A stretch of DNA of 6,359 nucleotides from Treponema sp. GTDB lineage: Bacteria > Spirochaetota > Spirochaetia > Treponematales > Treponemataceae. The notes beneath the pieces were generated by a model that saw only the letters and a list, made by a program, of their open reading frames with translations, was not told the DNA's origin and did not search any database. Within the stretch, counting starts at the first letter, position 1, and the number at the start of each line of letters is the position of its first letter. A program made the translations under genes and the position numbers. The DNA is taken from the NCBI GenBank assembly GCA_024691265.1, contig JAILNT010000012.1, positions 1-6,359 of the forward strand, read 5' to 3'. This document shows positions 1-5,848 of this stretch, in pieces.

Positions 1-11
1 TAAAAAAGTAC

Positions 12-41
12 TTGACAAGCTTTTATTTATGATTTTACAAA
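12..41 (+). promoter_or_regulatory. candidate promoter for the beta-barrel gene pair
   Basis: A perfect TTGACA (-35) at 12-17 is followed after 18 bases by TACAAA (36-41), a 4/6 match to the -10 consensus. If used, it would give a leader of roughly 180 nt before the ATG at 226. A second, weaker candidate lies closer to the gene: TTGTCT at 148-153 and TAGGTT at 171-176, spacing 17. In DNA this AT-rich such matches arise easily, so which one is used cannot be decided from sequence alone. Confidence 0.35.
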
Positions 42-95
42 ATTTGAAAAGCTATTTGAGAAAAAAAAGTAAAATACCTAAACGACCAAAAAGTA

Positions 96-115
96 ACAAA
101 ATATTACAAAATATT
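96..115. repeat. two tandem copies of a 10-bp AT-rich unit
   Basis: The unit ACAAAATATT occurs twice back to back (96-105 and 106-115), and a related ACAAAATTTG lies at 37-46. The period of 10 bp is about one helical turn, so the A-runs fall on the same face of the helix. This could bend the DNA or form a protein-binding site upstream of the first gene. No function is known, and chance in an AT-rich leader is possible. Confidence 0.5.
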
Positions 116-225
116 CTAAAAAAATCAATTATTTTTAAAAAAATGTCTTGTCTTTAGTTTTAAATGGTGTTAGGTTTAGCTATCTTTTAATTGAAAAACA
201 GAACTTATTATTTCAGGAGAGTTTT

Positions 226-1431
226 ATGAAGTTTAATGCTAAAGCTGCTGTACTCGCAGCTAGCGTATCTGTTTTTGCTGGTAGTTCAATTTTTGCCGCT
301 AGTCCTTCTAGTATTTCTTTTTCTAATGAAGTTAAATCTGATGTTGTAAGCATCTGGAGCTGGAAAGGCGATGATGATGATTTTGAAGCAAAAGGAAACC
401 TTGCTAATGTTTATAATCAGACCGTAGCAGAATATGACGGTGGAATCCTTAAGCTTGGTGTTGATGTAACATTTGCTGTTACAAGAGAACATTATGGCGA
501 AGATGATTATTATTTCAAGGTTGACTGGACAGATGATTCTGACTATTTTATCGAATTTCAGCCTTGGGATATAGTAAGTTTGGGACTTAGCCGCGAGCTT
601 TATACATTAGGTTCTTATCTTCCTGTTCTTGATGATAATATTGCTGGTGGAAATTATGGAACAAATGGTTTTGCACTTTTCTTGAAGCCAGTAGAAGGGC
701 TTACATTTGGAGCAGGTTTTGACTATGCATCATACTGGGACGTAGATGACGAAGATGATGCTTTTGATGATGACTATAGTGATATAGCCCTTGCTCTTGG
801 TGTAGATTATACTCAGGACGGTGCATTTAGTATTGGTGGTTCTGTTCATCACGTAACAAATGATGATAAGCGTCAAGTTGGTGTTTATGCATCTATCCTT
901 TCTATTGATAAGCTTGGTCTTTATTTCGGACTTACACATAACGAAGATTCTCAAGATTCAGCAGGACTTGATGATGTTGATTTTGTAGATACTTATTATT
1001 ACTGGAGTAAGGATAATGCTGCTTGGTATCCTCTTGGAAAGTATTCTGGTATTTGTGGTAACAATATTGCAAACGTTGGTATCACATACGAATTTGCAAA
1101 ATTTGGTTTGAAGGCAGATGCTGCAATCAATTTTGACCATGGGGATTCTTTCTATGATTTCTATACAGCAGTAGAGCTTCTTTTTGGTCTTAACAGCAAT
1201 CTCGGTCTTGATATCAAAGGTCTTTTGCTTGCAGACCTTGGAGAAAAAGATGGTTATGATGACGAGCTTGCATCTACTGTAGGTGTGCTTCCAAAGCTTG
1301 TATATACAACAGGAAAGCATACTTTTACTGCAGGTGTTAAGATTCAGCATAAGGGTAATGACGACGTTAATTCATATAATAATTCATATACATACTTTGG
1401 ACTTCCTGTTTCATGGAAGTACGAGTATTGA
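226..1431 (+). CDS. predicted outer-membrane beta-barrel protein (401 aa), function unknown
   Basis: The protein starts at the ATG at 226, preceded by AGGAGA at 215-220. An in-frame TTG at 148 would add 26 residues ahead of an obvious signal peptide and is unlikely. The signal peptide covers about residues 1-25, with a hydrophobic core (AAVLAASVSVFAG) and a probable signal peptidase I cut after IFA or FAA. The rest has no membrane helix. It is made of alternating hydrophobic/polar segments rich in Gly, Tyr, Phe and Asp with beta-strand character, and it ends in VSWKYEY. A terminal aromatic residue in an alternating strand fits the BAM-recognised last strand of outer-membrane barrels. Very acidic stretches at 49-52 and 172-184 probably form loops. 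Residues 154-167 (KPVEGLTFGAGFDY) resemble a segment of the next gene's product. I recognise no specific family. It could be a porin or a structural surface protein. Confidence 0.75.
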   Translation: MKFNAKAAVLAASVSVFAGSSIFAASPSSISFSNEVKSDVVSIWSWKGDDDDFEAKGNLANVYNQTVAEYDGGILKLGVDVTFAVTREHYGEDDYYFKVDWTDDSDYFIEFQPWDIVSLGLSRELYTLGSYLPVLDDNIAGGNYGTNGFALFLKPVEGLTFGAGFDYASYWDVDDEDDAFDDDYSDIALALGVDYTQDGAFSIGGSVHHVTNDDKRQVGVYASILSIDKLGLYFGLTHNEDSQDSAGLDDVDFVDTYYYWSKDNAAWYPLGKYSGICGNNIANVGITYEFAKFGLKADAAINFDHGDSFYDFYTAVELLFGLNSNLGLDIKGLLLADLGEKDGYDDELASTVGVLPKLVYTTGKHTFTAGVKIQHKGNDDVNSYNNSYTYFGLPVSWKYEY

Positions 1432-1472
1432 TATATAACTAAAAGACATAAAAAAAGATAGGAGTGTTTTTT

Positions 1473-2558
1473 ATGAAAAAGATTTTAGCAGGTGCAGTTG
1501 CTGCTTTGTTGGCAACATCATTGGTTTCAGCAGAAGGCTTTAAGCTTAGCGGTTTAGTTCGTGGTGGTTGGTCAAACATCATCGATAATCTTGATACAGA
1601 TGGTGATGGTGATGGCGATACAGCAGAATCTACAACAAAAACATGGCTTGCTGGTGATTACTTTGGTGGTTCTACACGTAGCCGTTTGAACCTTAAGTGG
1701 GATGCAGAAGGTGATGTTGCAGGTGCTTTCCTCCGCTACCAGTATTCAGGTGTAGCAAATAGCTGGTCAACTGGAGATGTAAAGTATGCTTATGCATATG
1801 TAAATCCTTTTGGTGGTCTTCTTACAGTTTCAGCTGGTAAGCTTATGGATAACTGGATTGGTTCAGATGGATATGAAGGATTTTCTGCTTTCGACGGAAA
1901 GAACGGTTTCTATGCAGGTGTAAATCCAATCGAAGGACTTTCAATTGGTGGTGGTGCCGTAGTTGATTACCTTGAGGACACTGATACTTCTGATGATAGT
2001 TATAAATACAGAGCAAGCAAGAAGCAGGTTTACTTCGGAGCAAAGTATGCTAAGGAGGATGTATTCTCTGTAGCAGCTGCTGGAGTTCTTGCAGGTGAAT
2101 TCTATGCTAACGTAAACATCAATGCAGTAAAAGATCTTCTCCTCGCATTCGAATATGACCATGCTTCTGATGATATCCTTGATGATGGTACTTCTGCTTA
2201 TTCAGCTGAGAACACATTCGTTGAACAGGTTGAATATACAGGTGTAGAAAATCTTCTCGTAGGTGTATTCAGCTATCAGTTCCTCAATGATCATTCTATT
2301 ACTAATGATGATTCTAATCTTGTTGTTACAATCACACCTTATGCTAAATATGAAATCAACGAAACATTTGGAGCATCTTTGGAATCAACAATTACAATCA
2401 ATAGTTATGATGATGCACCAGATACATACGCAACAATCGTTCCAGCTTTCTATGTAAAGGCTAACGACAAGGCTAAGGCTTCACTCTGGGCTTTGATTTC
2501 TACAGATACAGACCAGGCAAAGCATCAGATTGGTACAGGTGTTTCATTCTCATTCTAA
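1473..2558 (+). CDS. predicted outer-membrane beta-barrel / porin-like protein (361 aa)
   Basis: The start is the ATG at 1473, with AGGAG at 1460-1464 eight bases upstream. The GTG at 1464 overlaps that ribosome site and is rejected. A clear signal peptide (MKK, hydrophobic core, LVSA then EG) predicts cleavage after Ala20. Beta-strand-like alternation runs to the end GTGVSFSF, whose final Phe is the classic C-terminal residue of barrels inserted by BAM. Residues 41-49 read DTDGDGDGD, an EF-hand-like DxDxDG pattern that could bind calcium in a loop, although no EF-hand helices are visible. The segments NPFGGLLTVSAGK (111-123) and NPIEGLSIGGG (151-161) look like repeated strand-turn units, and the second resembles residues 154-164 of the preceding protein. 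The gene follows the first barrel gene by 41 bp with no terminator between, so co-transcription is likely. Substrate and function are unknown. Confidence 0.78.
   Translation: MKKILAGAVAALLATSLVSAEGFKLSGLVRGGWSNIIDNLDTDGDGDGDTAESTTKTWLAGDYFGGSTRSRLNLKWDAEGDVAGAFLRYQYSGVANSWSTGDVKYAYAYVNPFGGLLTVSAGKLMDNWIGSDGYEGFSAFDGKNGFYAGVNPIEGLSIGGGAVVDYLEDTDTSDDSYKYRASKKQVYFGAKYAKEDVFSVAAAGVLAGEFYANVNINAVKDLLLAFEYDHASDDILDDGTSAYSAENTFVEQVEYTGVENLLVGVFSYQFLNDHSITNDDSNLVVTITPYAKYEINETFGASLESTITINSYDDAPDTYATIVPAFYVKANDKAKASLWALISTDTDQAKHQIGTGVSFSF
1599..1619 (+). repeat. in-frame GATGGT hexanucleotide repeat (acidic loop)
   Basis: GATGGT, GATGGT, GATGGC and a final GAT lie in tandem and encode DGDGDGD at residues 43-49 of the second barrel protein. 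Gain or loss of units would keep the frame and change only the length of an acidic, possibly calcium-binding loop. Confidence 0.7.
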
Positions 2559-2593
2559 TTTAGGATAAGAAAGTAACATTTGGCTAATGCCAT

Positions 2594-2635
2594 AAAAAAA
2601 GGTCAGCTCTGATTAATCAGGGCTGGCTTTTTTTT
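2594..2635. terminator. bidirectional Rho-independent terminator
   Basis: A 12-bp stem (2601-2612 with 2617-2628, including G-U pairs) closes a 4-base loop, TTAA. On the plus strand it is followed by eight Ts (2628-2635), and on the minus strand by seven Ts (complement of 2594-2600). It lies 42 bp after the stop of the second barrel gene and just beyond the stop of the convergent minus-strand gene at 2639, so it can end transcription from both sides. Confidence 0.92.
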
Positions 2636-2638
2636 GTT

Positions 2639-2962
2639 TTACTCCGGCAGCTTCATTTCAGCAAGTTCTTTCACTTTCTCCACAGGAAGCTGTAATACTC
2701 CCGCTATCTGCTCTACCGTCATAGCTCCGCTTTCCACAAGCTTCTTTATAACTGTTGTCATGCCATTCTTCCAGTATTTTGCTACATCTCTTACTTGTTC
2801 ATGAAGCTTATCATCTGCTTTATAGATTGAATGTTCTGACTCAGCTTCAAGCTCATTTTCTTTTATGATTTTCTGACCATTAAATAGTAGACCGTTAACG
2901 ATATCTGCAAAAACATCGTTATAGGATTCCAAAGATTTTTCTACTATGTCTTTTTCAGCCAT
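2639..2962 (-). CDS. internally deleted Rpn / PD-(D/E)XK nuclease-family (putative transposase) remnant, 107 aa
   Basis: Residues 1-66 have the look of the N-terminus of the Rpn family, recombination-promoting nucleases often annotated as PD-(D/E)XK family transposases. The telling parts are the stretch YNDVFADIVNGLLFNGQ (14-30), the acidic KENELEAE, then KLHEQVRDVAKYWKN (52-66). Full-length members are usually about 280-320 aa and carry the nuclease core after this point. Here the sequence jumps at about residue 67 to a tail of the kind seen at the C-terminus of such proteins: GMTTVIKKLVESGAMTVEQIAGVLQLP, a small helix-turn-helix-like repeat. The catalytic acidic residues are therefore missing, yet the frame stays open. 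GGAGG lies 14 nt before the ATG, which is rather far. It is probably an inactive relic or a small derived protein. Family assignment is from memory of the motif, not from a search. Confidence 0.65.
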   Translation of the reverse strand: MAEKDIVEKSLESYNDVFADIVNGLLFNGQKIIKENELEAESEHSIYKADDKLHEQVRDVAKYWKNGMTTVIKKLVESGAMTVEQIAGVLQLPVEKVKELAEMKLPE

Positions 2963-3039
2963 ATATTATTTTTATGCCTCCAATAGCTTTATATATGGCG
3001 GATTAGTAAAAAAATTCATCTTTTCAGAGAAAAAAAATT

Positions 3040-3078
3040 AAAAAAAAGGCGAAACCTGACATAAAATCAAGTTCCGCC
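3040..3078 (-). terminator. Rho-independent terminator of the ABC ATPase gene
   Basis: Read on the minus strand, a 12-bp stem (3067-3078 with 3048-3059, including two wobble pairs) with a 7-base loop is followed by eight Ts (complement of 3040-3047). It sits about 45 bp past the stop codon of the ATPase gene and separates it from the nuclease remnant. Confidence 0.9.
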
Positions 3079-3121
3079 CTTTAGATATTACTTATTCAAA
3101 GTGTCTTAAGATTAGAAGACC

Positions 3122-4255
3122 TTATTTCCAAGTATTTTCAATATCTTCACAGATATTCAATTCTTCTTCCTCTCCGCCCATATTCTTTACAAAGAACTTA
3201 GAGCGTTCAATACGAGGAACGAAGTTTACTGTATCACCAAGAGTGAACTTGTGCTCTGGCTCTGTGATAGCAATGATATTCTGTCCCTTTGTTGCAAGGA
3301 AAAGATGTGTCTGAGCACCAAGAGGCTCCATGTTAGAAACCTTCATGCTCATGTTATTCTTATCTGCTGGAGTTGGGCAGTATGTTAAGTCTTCAGGACG
3401 AATACCGAAGAATACTTCCTTTCCAACATAAGCCTTTAACTTAGCCTTCTGTTCCTCTGTTGGCTCAATTTCAAATGAACCTTCATCAGCAATAATTGTT
3501 CCATTCTTTTCAACAATCTTTACTGTAAGGAAGTTCATTGGAGGTGTACCAATAAAGCCTGCAACAAACTTGTTAATTGGGTGATTGTACAAATACAAAG
3601 GAGCTCCAATCTGCTGGATTTTTCCATCCTTCATAACAACAATCTTTGTACCCATTGTCATAGCTTCAATCTGGTCATGTGTAACATAAATCATTGTAGC
3701 CTGCAATCTGTTGTGCAAGTCACTGATTTCAGCACGCATCTGAACACGAAGCTTTGCATCCAAGTTTGACAAAGGTTCATCGAACAAGAATACCTTTGGA
3801 TTACGAACGATAGCACGACCAACAGCAACACGCTGTCTCTGACCACCAGACAATGCCTTTGGCTTTCTGTCCAAGTACTTTGTCAAGTCAAGAATCTTTG
3901 CAGCTTCATCAACACGTCTCTTGATTTCTGCCTTATCAGTCTTACGAATCTTAAGACCGAAAGCCATGTTGTCAAATACTGTCATATGAGGGTAAAGAGC
4001 ATAGTTCTGGAAAACCATAGCGATGTTACGATCCTTTGGTGGAACATCGTTCATAAGTTCGCCATCAATATAAAGTTCACCTTCTGAAATATCTTCAAGA
4101 CCTGCAATCATACGTAATGTTGTTGACTTACCACAACCAGATGGTCCAACAAATACACAGAATTCACGGTCTTCAATTGTAATGTTTGAATTTGTAACAG
4201 CACGAACATTGCCGTCATAAATCTTACCAATAGCTTTGAGTTCTACTTTAGCCAT
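3122..4255 (-). CDS. CUT1-family sugar ABC transporter ATP-binding protein (MalK/MsmX/UgpC type)
   Basis: This is the cytoplasmic ATPase that drives import of sugars such as oligosaccharides or glycerol-3-phosphate through a membrane permease pair fed by a binding protein. All motifs are intact: Walker A GPSGCGKST at 37-45, Q-loop Gln83, signature LSGGQ at 135-139, Walker B VFLFDE at 155-160 with catalytic Glu160, D-loop SNLD at 163-166 and switch His193. The C-terminal part from about residue 236 is the TOBE/OB regulatory domain, including GIRPED, typical of MalK-like proteins. At 377 aa the length is normal, with an acidic tail (GEEEELNICEDIENTWK). CCTCC at 4266-4270 supplies a ribosome site 10 nt before the ATG. 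No permease or binding-protein gene lies next to it. The gene has its own promoter and terminator, so it is probably a shared ATPase for several importers. The exact substrate cannot be told. Confidence 0.95.
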   Translation of the reverse strand: MAKVELKAIGKIYDGNVRAVTNSNITIEDREFCVFVGPSGCGKSTTLRMIAGLEDISEGELYIDGELMNDVPPKDRNIAMVFQNYALYPHMTVFDNMAFGLKIRKTDKAEIKRRVDEAAKILDLTKYLDRKPKALSGGQRQRVAVGRAIVRNPKVFLFDEPLSNLDAKLRVQMRAEISDLHNRLQATMIYVTHDQIEAMTMGTKIVVMKDGKIQQIGAPLYLYNHPINKFVAGFIGTPPMNFLTVKIVEKNGTIIADEGSFEIEPTEEQKAKLKAYVGKEVFFGIRPEDLTYCPTPADKNNMSMKVSNMEPLGAQTHLFLATKGQNIIAITEPEHKFTLGDTVNFVPRIERSKFFVKNMGGEEEELNICEDIENTWK

Positions 4256-4292
4256 TTATATTTTTCCTCCCAAGGGGTTATATTATGTTTTT

Positions 4293-4321
4293 ATACTAAA
4301 CCCTAAAAGTTAGGAAGTCAA
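4293..4321 (-). promoter_or_regulatory. predicted promoter of the sugar ABC ATPase gene
   Basis: On the minus strand TTGACT (complement of 4316-4321) is followed after exactly 17 bases by TAGTAT (complement of 4293-4298). The spacer contains a short perfect inverted repeat, CCTAA-CTT-TTAGG (complement of 4302-4314). Transcription would begin near 4286, leaving a leader of about 30 nt that contains the strong ribosome site. Confidence 0.6.
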
Positions 4322-4335
4322 ACAAATTTAATATA

Positions 4336-4353
4336 CGTTTTTGTACAAAAACG
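4336..4353. promoter_or_regulatory. 18-bp perfect palindrome, candidate operator
   Basis: CGTTTTTGTACAAAAACG is identical to its own reverse complement over all 18 bases. It ends 14 bp upstream of the -35 box of the ABC ATPase promoter. With no room for a loop it is a poor hairpin but a good symmetric site for a dimeric DNA-binding protein, and an activator would fit this position. I do not recognise the regulator. It does not have the central CG of typical LacI-family operators. Confidence 0.5.
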
Positions 4354-4460
4354 AAGTTTATGTGCTAACAAGGATAATAAAACCTTATAAATCATAAAGA
4401 TAATTTTTCTAATATCATAATTTCATTGCTTTTATTCTGACAATAAAATATTTTAGAGAT

Positions 4461-4493
4461 AAAAAAAAGAGTCATTCTAAATGAATGACTCTT
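4461..4493 (-). terminator. Rho-independent terminator of tRNA-Leu
   Basis: A perfect 11-bp stem (4483-4493 with 4467-4477) encloses a 5-base loop. On the minus strand it runs into a stretch of Ts (complement of 4461-4468, the last two being part of the stem). It starts 8 bases after the 3' end of the tRNA. Confidence 0.92.
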
Positions 4494-4500
4494 ATCGTGT

Positions 4501-4582
4501 TGCGGAGAACCTGACTTGAACAGGCACACCTTACGGCATCAGCACCTCAAGCTGACGTGTCTACCAATTCCACCATCCCCGC
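4501..4582 (-). tRNA. tRNA-Leu (anticodon GAG)
   Basis: The minus strand folds as a class II tRNA. The 7-bp acceptor stem starts GCGGGGA and pairs with TCTCCGC with one G-U. The D arm contains GGTAGACA. The anticodon stem is TCAGC/GCTGA around the loop TTGAGGT, which gives GAG. A long variable arm (around TGCCGTAAGGTGT) and a T arm with loop TTCAAGT follow. The discriminator base is A, as expected for leucine. The CCA end is not encoded, since the next bases are ACA, and must be added after transcription. With GAG it should read CUC and CUU codons. Confidence 0.96.
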
Positions 4583-4616
4583 ATTCGGTGAATGATTAGA
4601 TAATATAGCACCGAAT
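4583..4616. repeat. 8-bp inverted repeat framing the tRNA-Leu -10 box
   Basis: ATTCGGTG at 4583-4590 and CACCGAAT at 4609-4616 are perfect inverted copies 18 bp apart. One arm abuts the 5' end of the mature tRNA and lies in the predicted leader, and the other lies in the -35/-10 spacer. Confidence 0.6.
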
Positions 4617-4628
4617 ATATTTTGTCAA
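4600..4628 (-). promoter_or_regulatory. strong promoter of tRNA-Leu
   Basis: On the minus strand a perfect -35 TTGACA (complement of 4623-4628), a 17-base spacer and TATTAT (complement of 4600-4605) form a near-consensus sigma-70-type promoter. The start would be near 4593, giving a leader of about 10 nt before the tRNA. An 8-bp inverted repeat brackets the -10 box. Confidence 0.85.
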
Positions 4629-4662
4629 TATCAAAAAATATGATTTCAAAGAAAATCTAAAA

Positions 4663-5337
4663 TTATTTATTCAAATTTTCTTCAGCCTCACTCTTTCTTA
4701 TATAAAGAGGACCATCATAATCTTCAAGCTTTTTTAAACTATTATCAGCAATACCTTCTTCTGCAATTTTGAAAAGGGCAGCTGTCGGTAAAGGCATAAT
4801 CTCACATGTTGTTATATTCAAAGTAGGAGATAACTCCCTCATAATGCTAGAAAAAAGCTCAGCATCAATACCACAGGCAAGAATCTTGTCTTCCAGGTCT
4901 ATATGCTTCAATATATCTTCTGGTTCTTCATCAAAAGGTCCTGAAATGCACTTACCATGAGAATAAAGAGCTGCATAAAATCTATCTTTTTTTGCATCAA
5001 TAGCAGGAATAACAGTGCCATCAAAATTCTTATATGCAAATGCATAAGCATCAAGAGTTGATACACCATAAACAGGGATATTATTTGCAAGGGAAATTGC
5101 CTTCAATGAAGCCATACCAAGTCTAAGCCCTGTAAAAGAGCCTGGGCCATCACAAATAACTGTATAATCTAATTCTGCCGGAGTTAATCCAACTTCTTTA
5201 AGAACATAATCTATTGCCGGCAAAAGTTTTTCTGCCTGCTTCATTCCAATATCAAGCTGCACTGTAACAGTGTGGTTTTCATTCTTTGCAGCAATCGTAA
5301 TGCAAGTAGCTGCTGTATCTAATGCTAACGCTTTCAC
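4663..5337 (-). CDS. tsaB: tRNA threonylcarbamoyladenosine biosynthesis protein TsaB
   Basis: TsaB (YeaZ) is the non-catalytic ASKHA-fold partner of TsaD. With TsaE they transfer the threonylcarbamoyl group from TC-AMP onto A37 of tRNAs that read ANN codons. The N-terminus MKALALDTAATCITIA is the usual first strand pair of this fold, and GPGSFTGLRLG at 64-74 is the family hallmark. At 224 aa the length is close to the typical 220-235. The start is a GTG (5335-5337) with GGAG 10 nt upstream, and it gives exactly the conserved N-terminus. It follows tsaE by 67 bp in the same direction, with only a weak hairpin between. After the stop only a weak AT-rich hairpin precedes the tRNA-Leu promoter, so read-through into the tRNA is possible. 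tsaD and tsaC are not in the window. Confidence 0.95.
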   Translation of the reverse strand: MKALALDTAATCITIAAKNENHTVTVQLDIGMKQAEKLLPAIDYVLKEVGLTPAELDYTVICDGPGSFTGLRLGMASLKAISLANNIPVYGVSTLDAYAFAYKNFDGTVIPAIDAKKDRFYAALYSHGKCISGPFDEEPEDILKHIDLEDKILACGIDAELFSSIMRELSPTLNITTCEIMPLPTAALFKIAEEGIADNSLKKLEDYDGPLYIRKSEAEENLNK

Positions 5338-5373
5338 TTTGAAAAGACTCCATAAACAAAAATGACAATAAAT

Positions 5374-5393
5374 AAAAAAGTGGCATCAATGCC
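5374..5393 (-). terminator. weak hairpin plus T-run between tsaE and tsaB (possible attenuator)
   Basis: On the minus strand GGCA-TTGA-TGCC (complement of 5382-5393) is followed, after two bases, by six Ts (complement of 5374-5379). A stem of only 4 bp plus a T-run would give at most partial termination, so tsaB may be expressed at a lower level than tsaE. Confidence 0.35.
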
Positions 5394-5404
5394 GAATTAT
5401 TTTA

Positions 5405-5848
5405 TTATTTTATCTGGGCATAAGGCCAGTTTTTTATTGTAATAGTTCTAGAACCGTCATCAGCAGGCTCTAATTTTATTGTAATAGTTTTACGAGGGAG
5501 TTCATCTCTTATTTTTTCACTCCACTCAATAATAGAAACACCTTCCCCATAAAGCATATCGTCTACACCAAGACCTTGAAAATCTTCTGCACCGTCAAGA
5601 CGATATACGTCCATATGATATAAAGGCATTTTTCCTGAATATTCAGAAACAAGACAAAAAGTAGGACTTGTAATAGTATCTTCTACACCGAGAGCCTTTG
5701 CAATTCCCTTAGTAATAGTAGTTTTTCCTGCTGCAAGAGTTCCTTCCATAGCAAGAATATCACCAGGCTTTAATAAAGCACCAATTTTCTCACCAAGAGC
5801 AATAGTTTCATCAGCAGTATTCGTATGTAATTCTAATATAGATGTCAT
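5405..5848 (-). CDS. tsaE: tRNA threonylcarbamoyladenosine biosynthesis ATPase TsaE
   Basis: TsaE (YjeE) is the P-loop ATPase that binds the TsaB-TsaD complex and is needed for multiple rounds of t6A formation. Seen in the 147-aa product are a Walker A, GTLAAGKT at 36-43, the SPTF motif at 61-64, HMDVYRL at 78-84 with its conserved Asp80, and IIEWSEKI at 106-113 with Glu108. Length and order match the family. The P-loop differs slightly from the common GDLGAGKT form, but the Gly-x4-Gly-Lys-Thr frame is intact. The start codon overlaps the stop of the upstream 88-aa gene as ATGA, with AAGGA 11 nt before it, so translation is likely coupled. Its neighbour tsaB encodes a partner protein, which supports the call. 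Confidence 0.95.
   Translation of the reverse strand: MTSILELHTNTADETIALGEKIGALLKPGDILAMEGTLAAGKTTITKGIAKALGVEDTITSPTFCLVSEYSGKMPLYHMDVYRLDGAEDFQGLGVDDMLYGEGVSIIEWSEKIRDELPRKTITIKLEPADDGSRTITIKNWPYAQIK

Noticed and set aside
148..225. N-terminal extension of the first barrel gene from a TTG at 148
   Set aside because: It would place 26 residues before a well-formed signal peptide, and the ATG at 226 has a good AGGAGA ribosome site.
958..1350. Open frame of 130 codons on the minus strand inside the first barrel gene
   Set aside because: It lies antisense to a convincing gene, has a low-complexity Ile/Cys/Lys-rich composition and shows no good ribosome site. It is a shadow of the AT-rich coding strand.
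1464..1472. GTG start three codons upstream for the second barrel gene
   Set aside because: The GTG overlaps the AGGAG ribosome site itself. The ATG at 1473 is correctly spaced from it.
2581..2592. Small inverted repeat TGGC-TAAT-GCCA after the second barrel gene
   Set aside because: The stem is only 4 bp and sits next to the much stronger bidirectional terminator. It probably has no separate role.
4633..4657. AT-rich hairpin (GATTT/AAATC) with a short T-run after tsaB on the minus strand
   Set aside because: Five A-T-dominated pairs are too weak to call a terminator with confidence. Noted only as a possible partial stop before the tRNA promoter.
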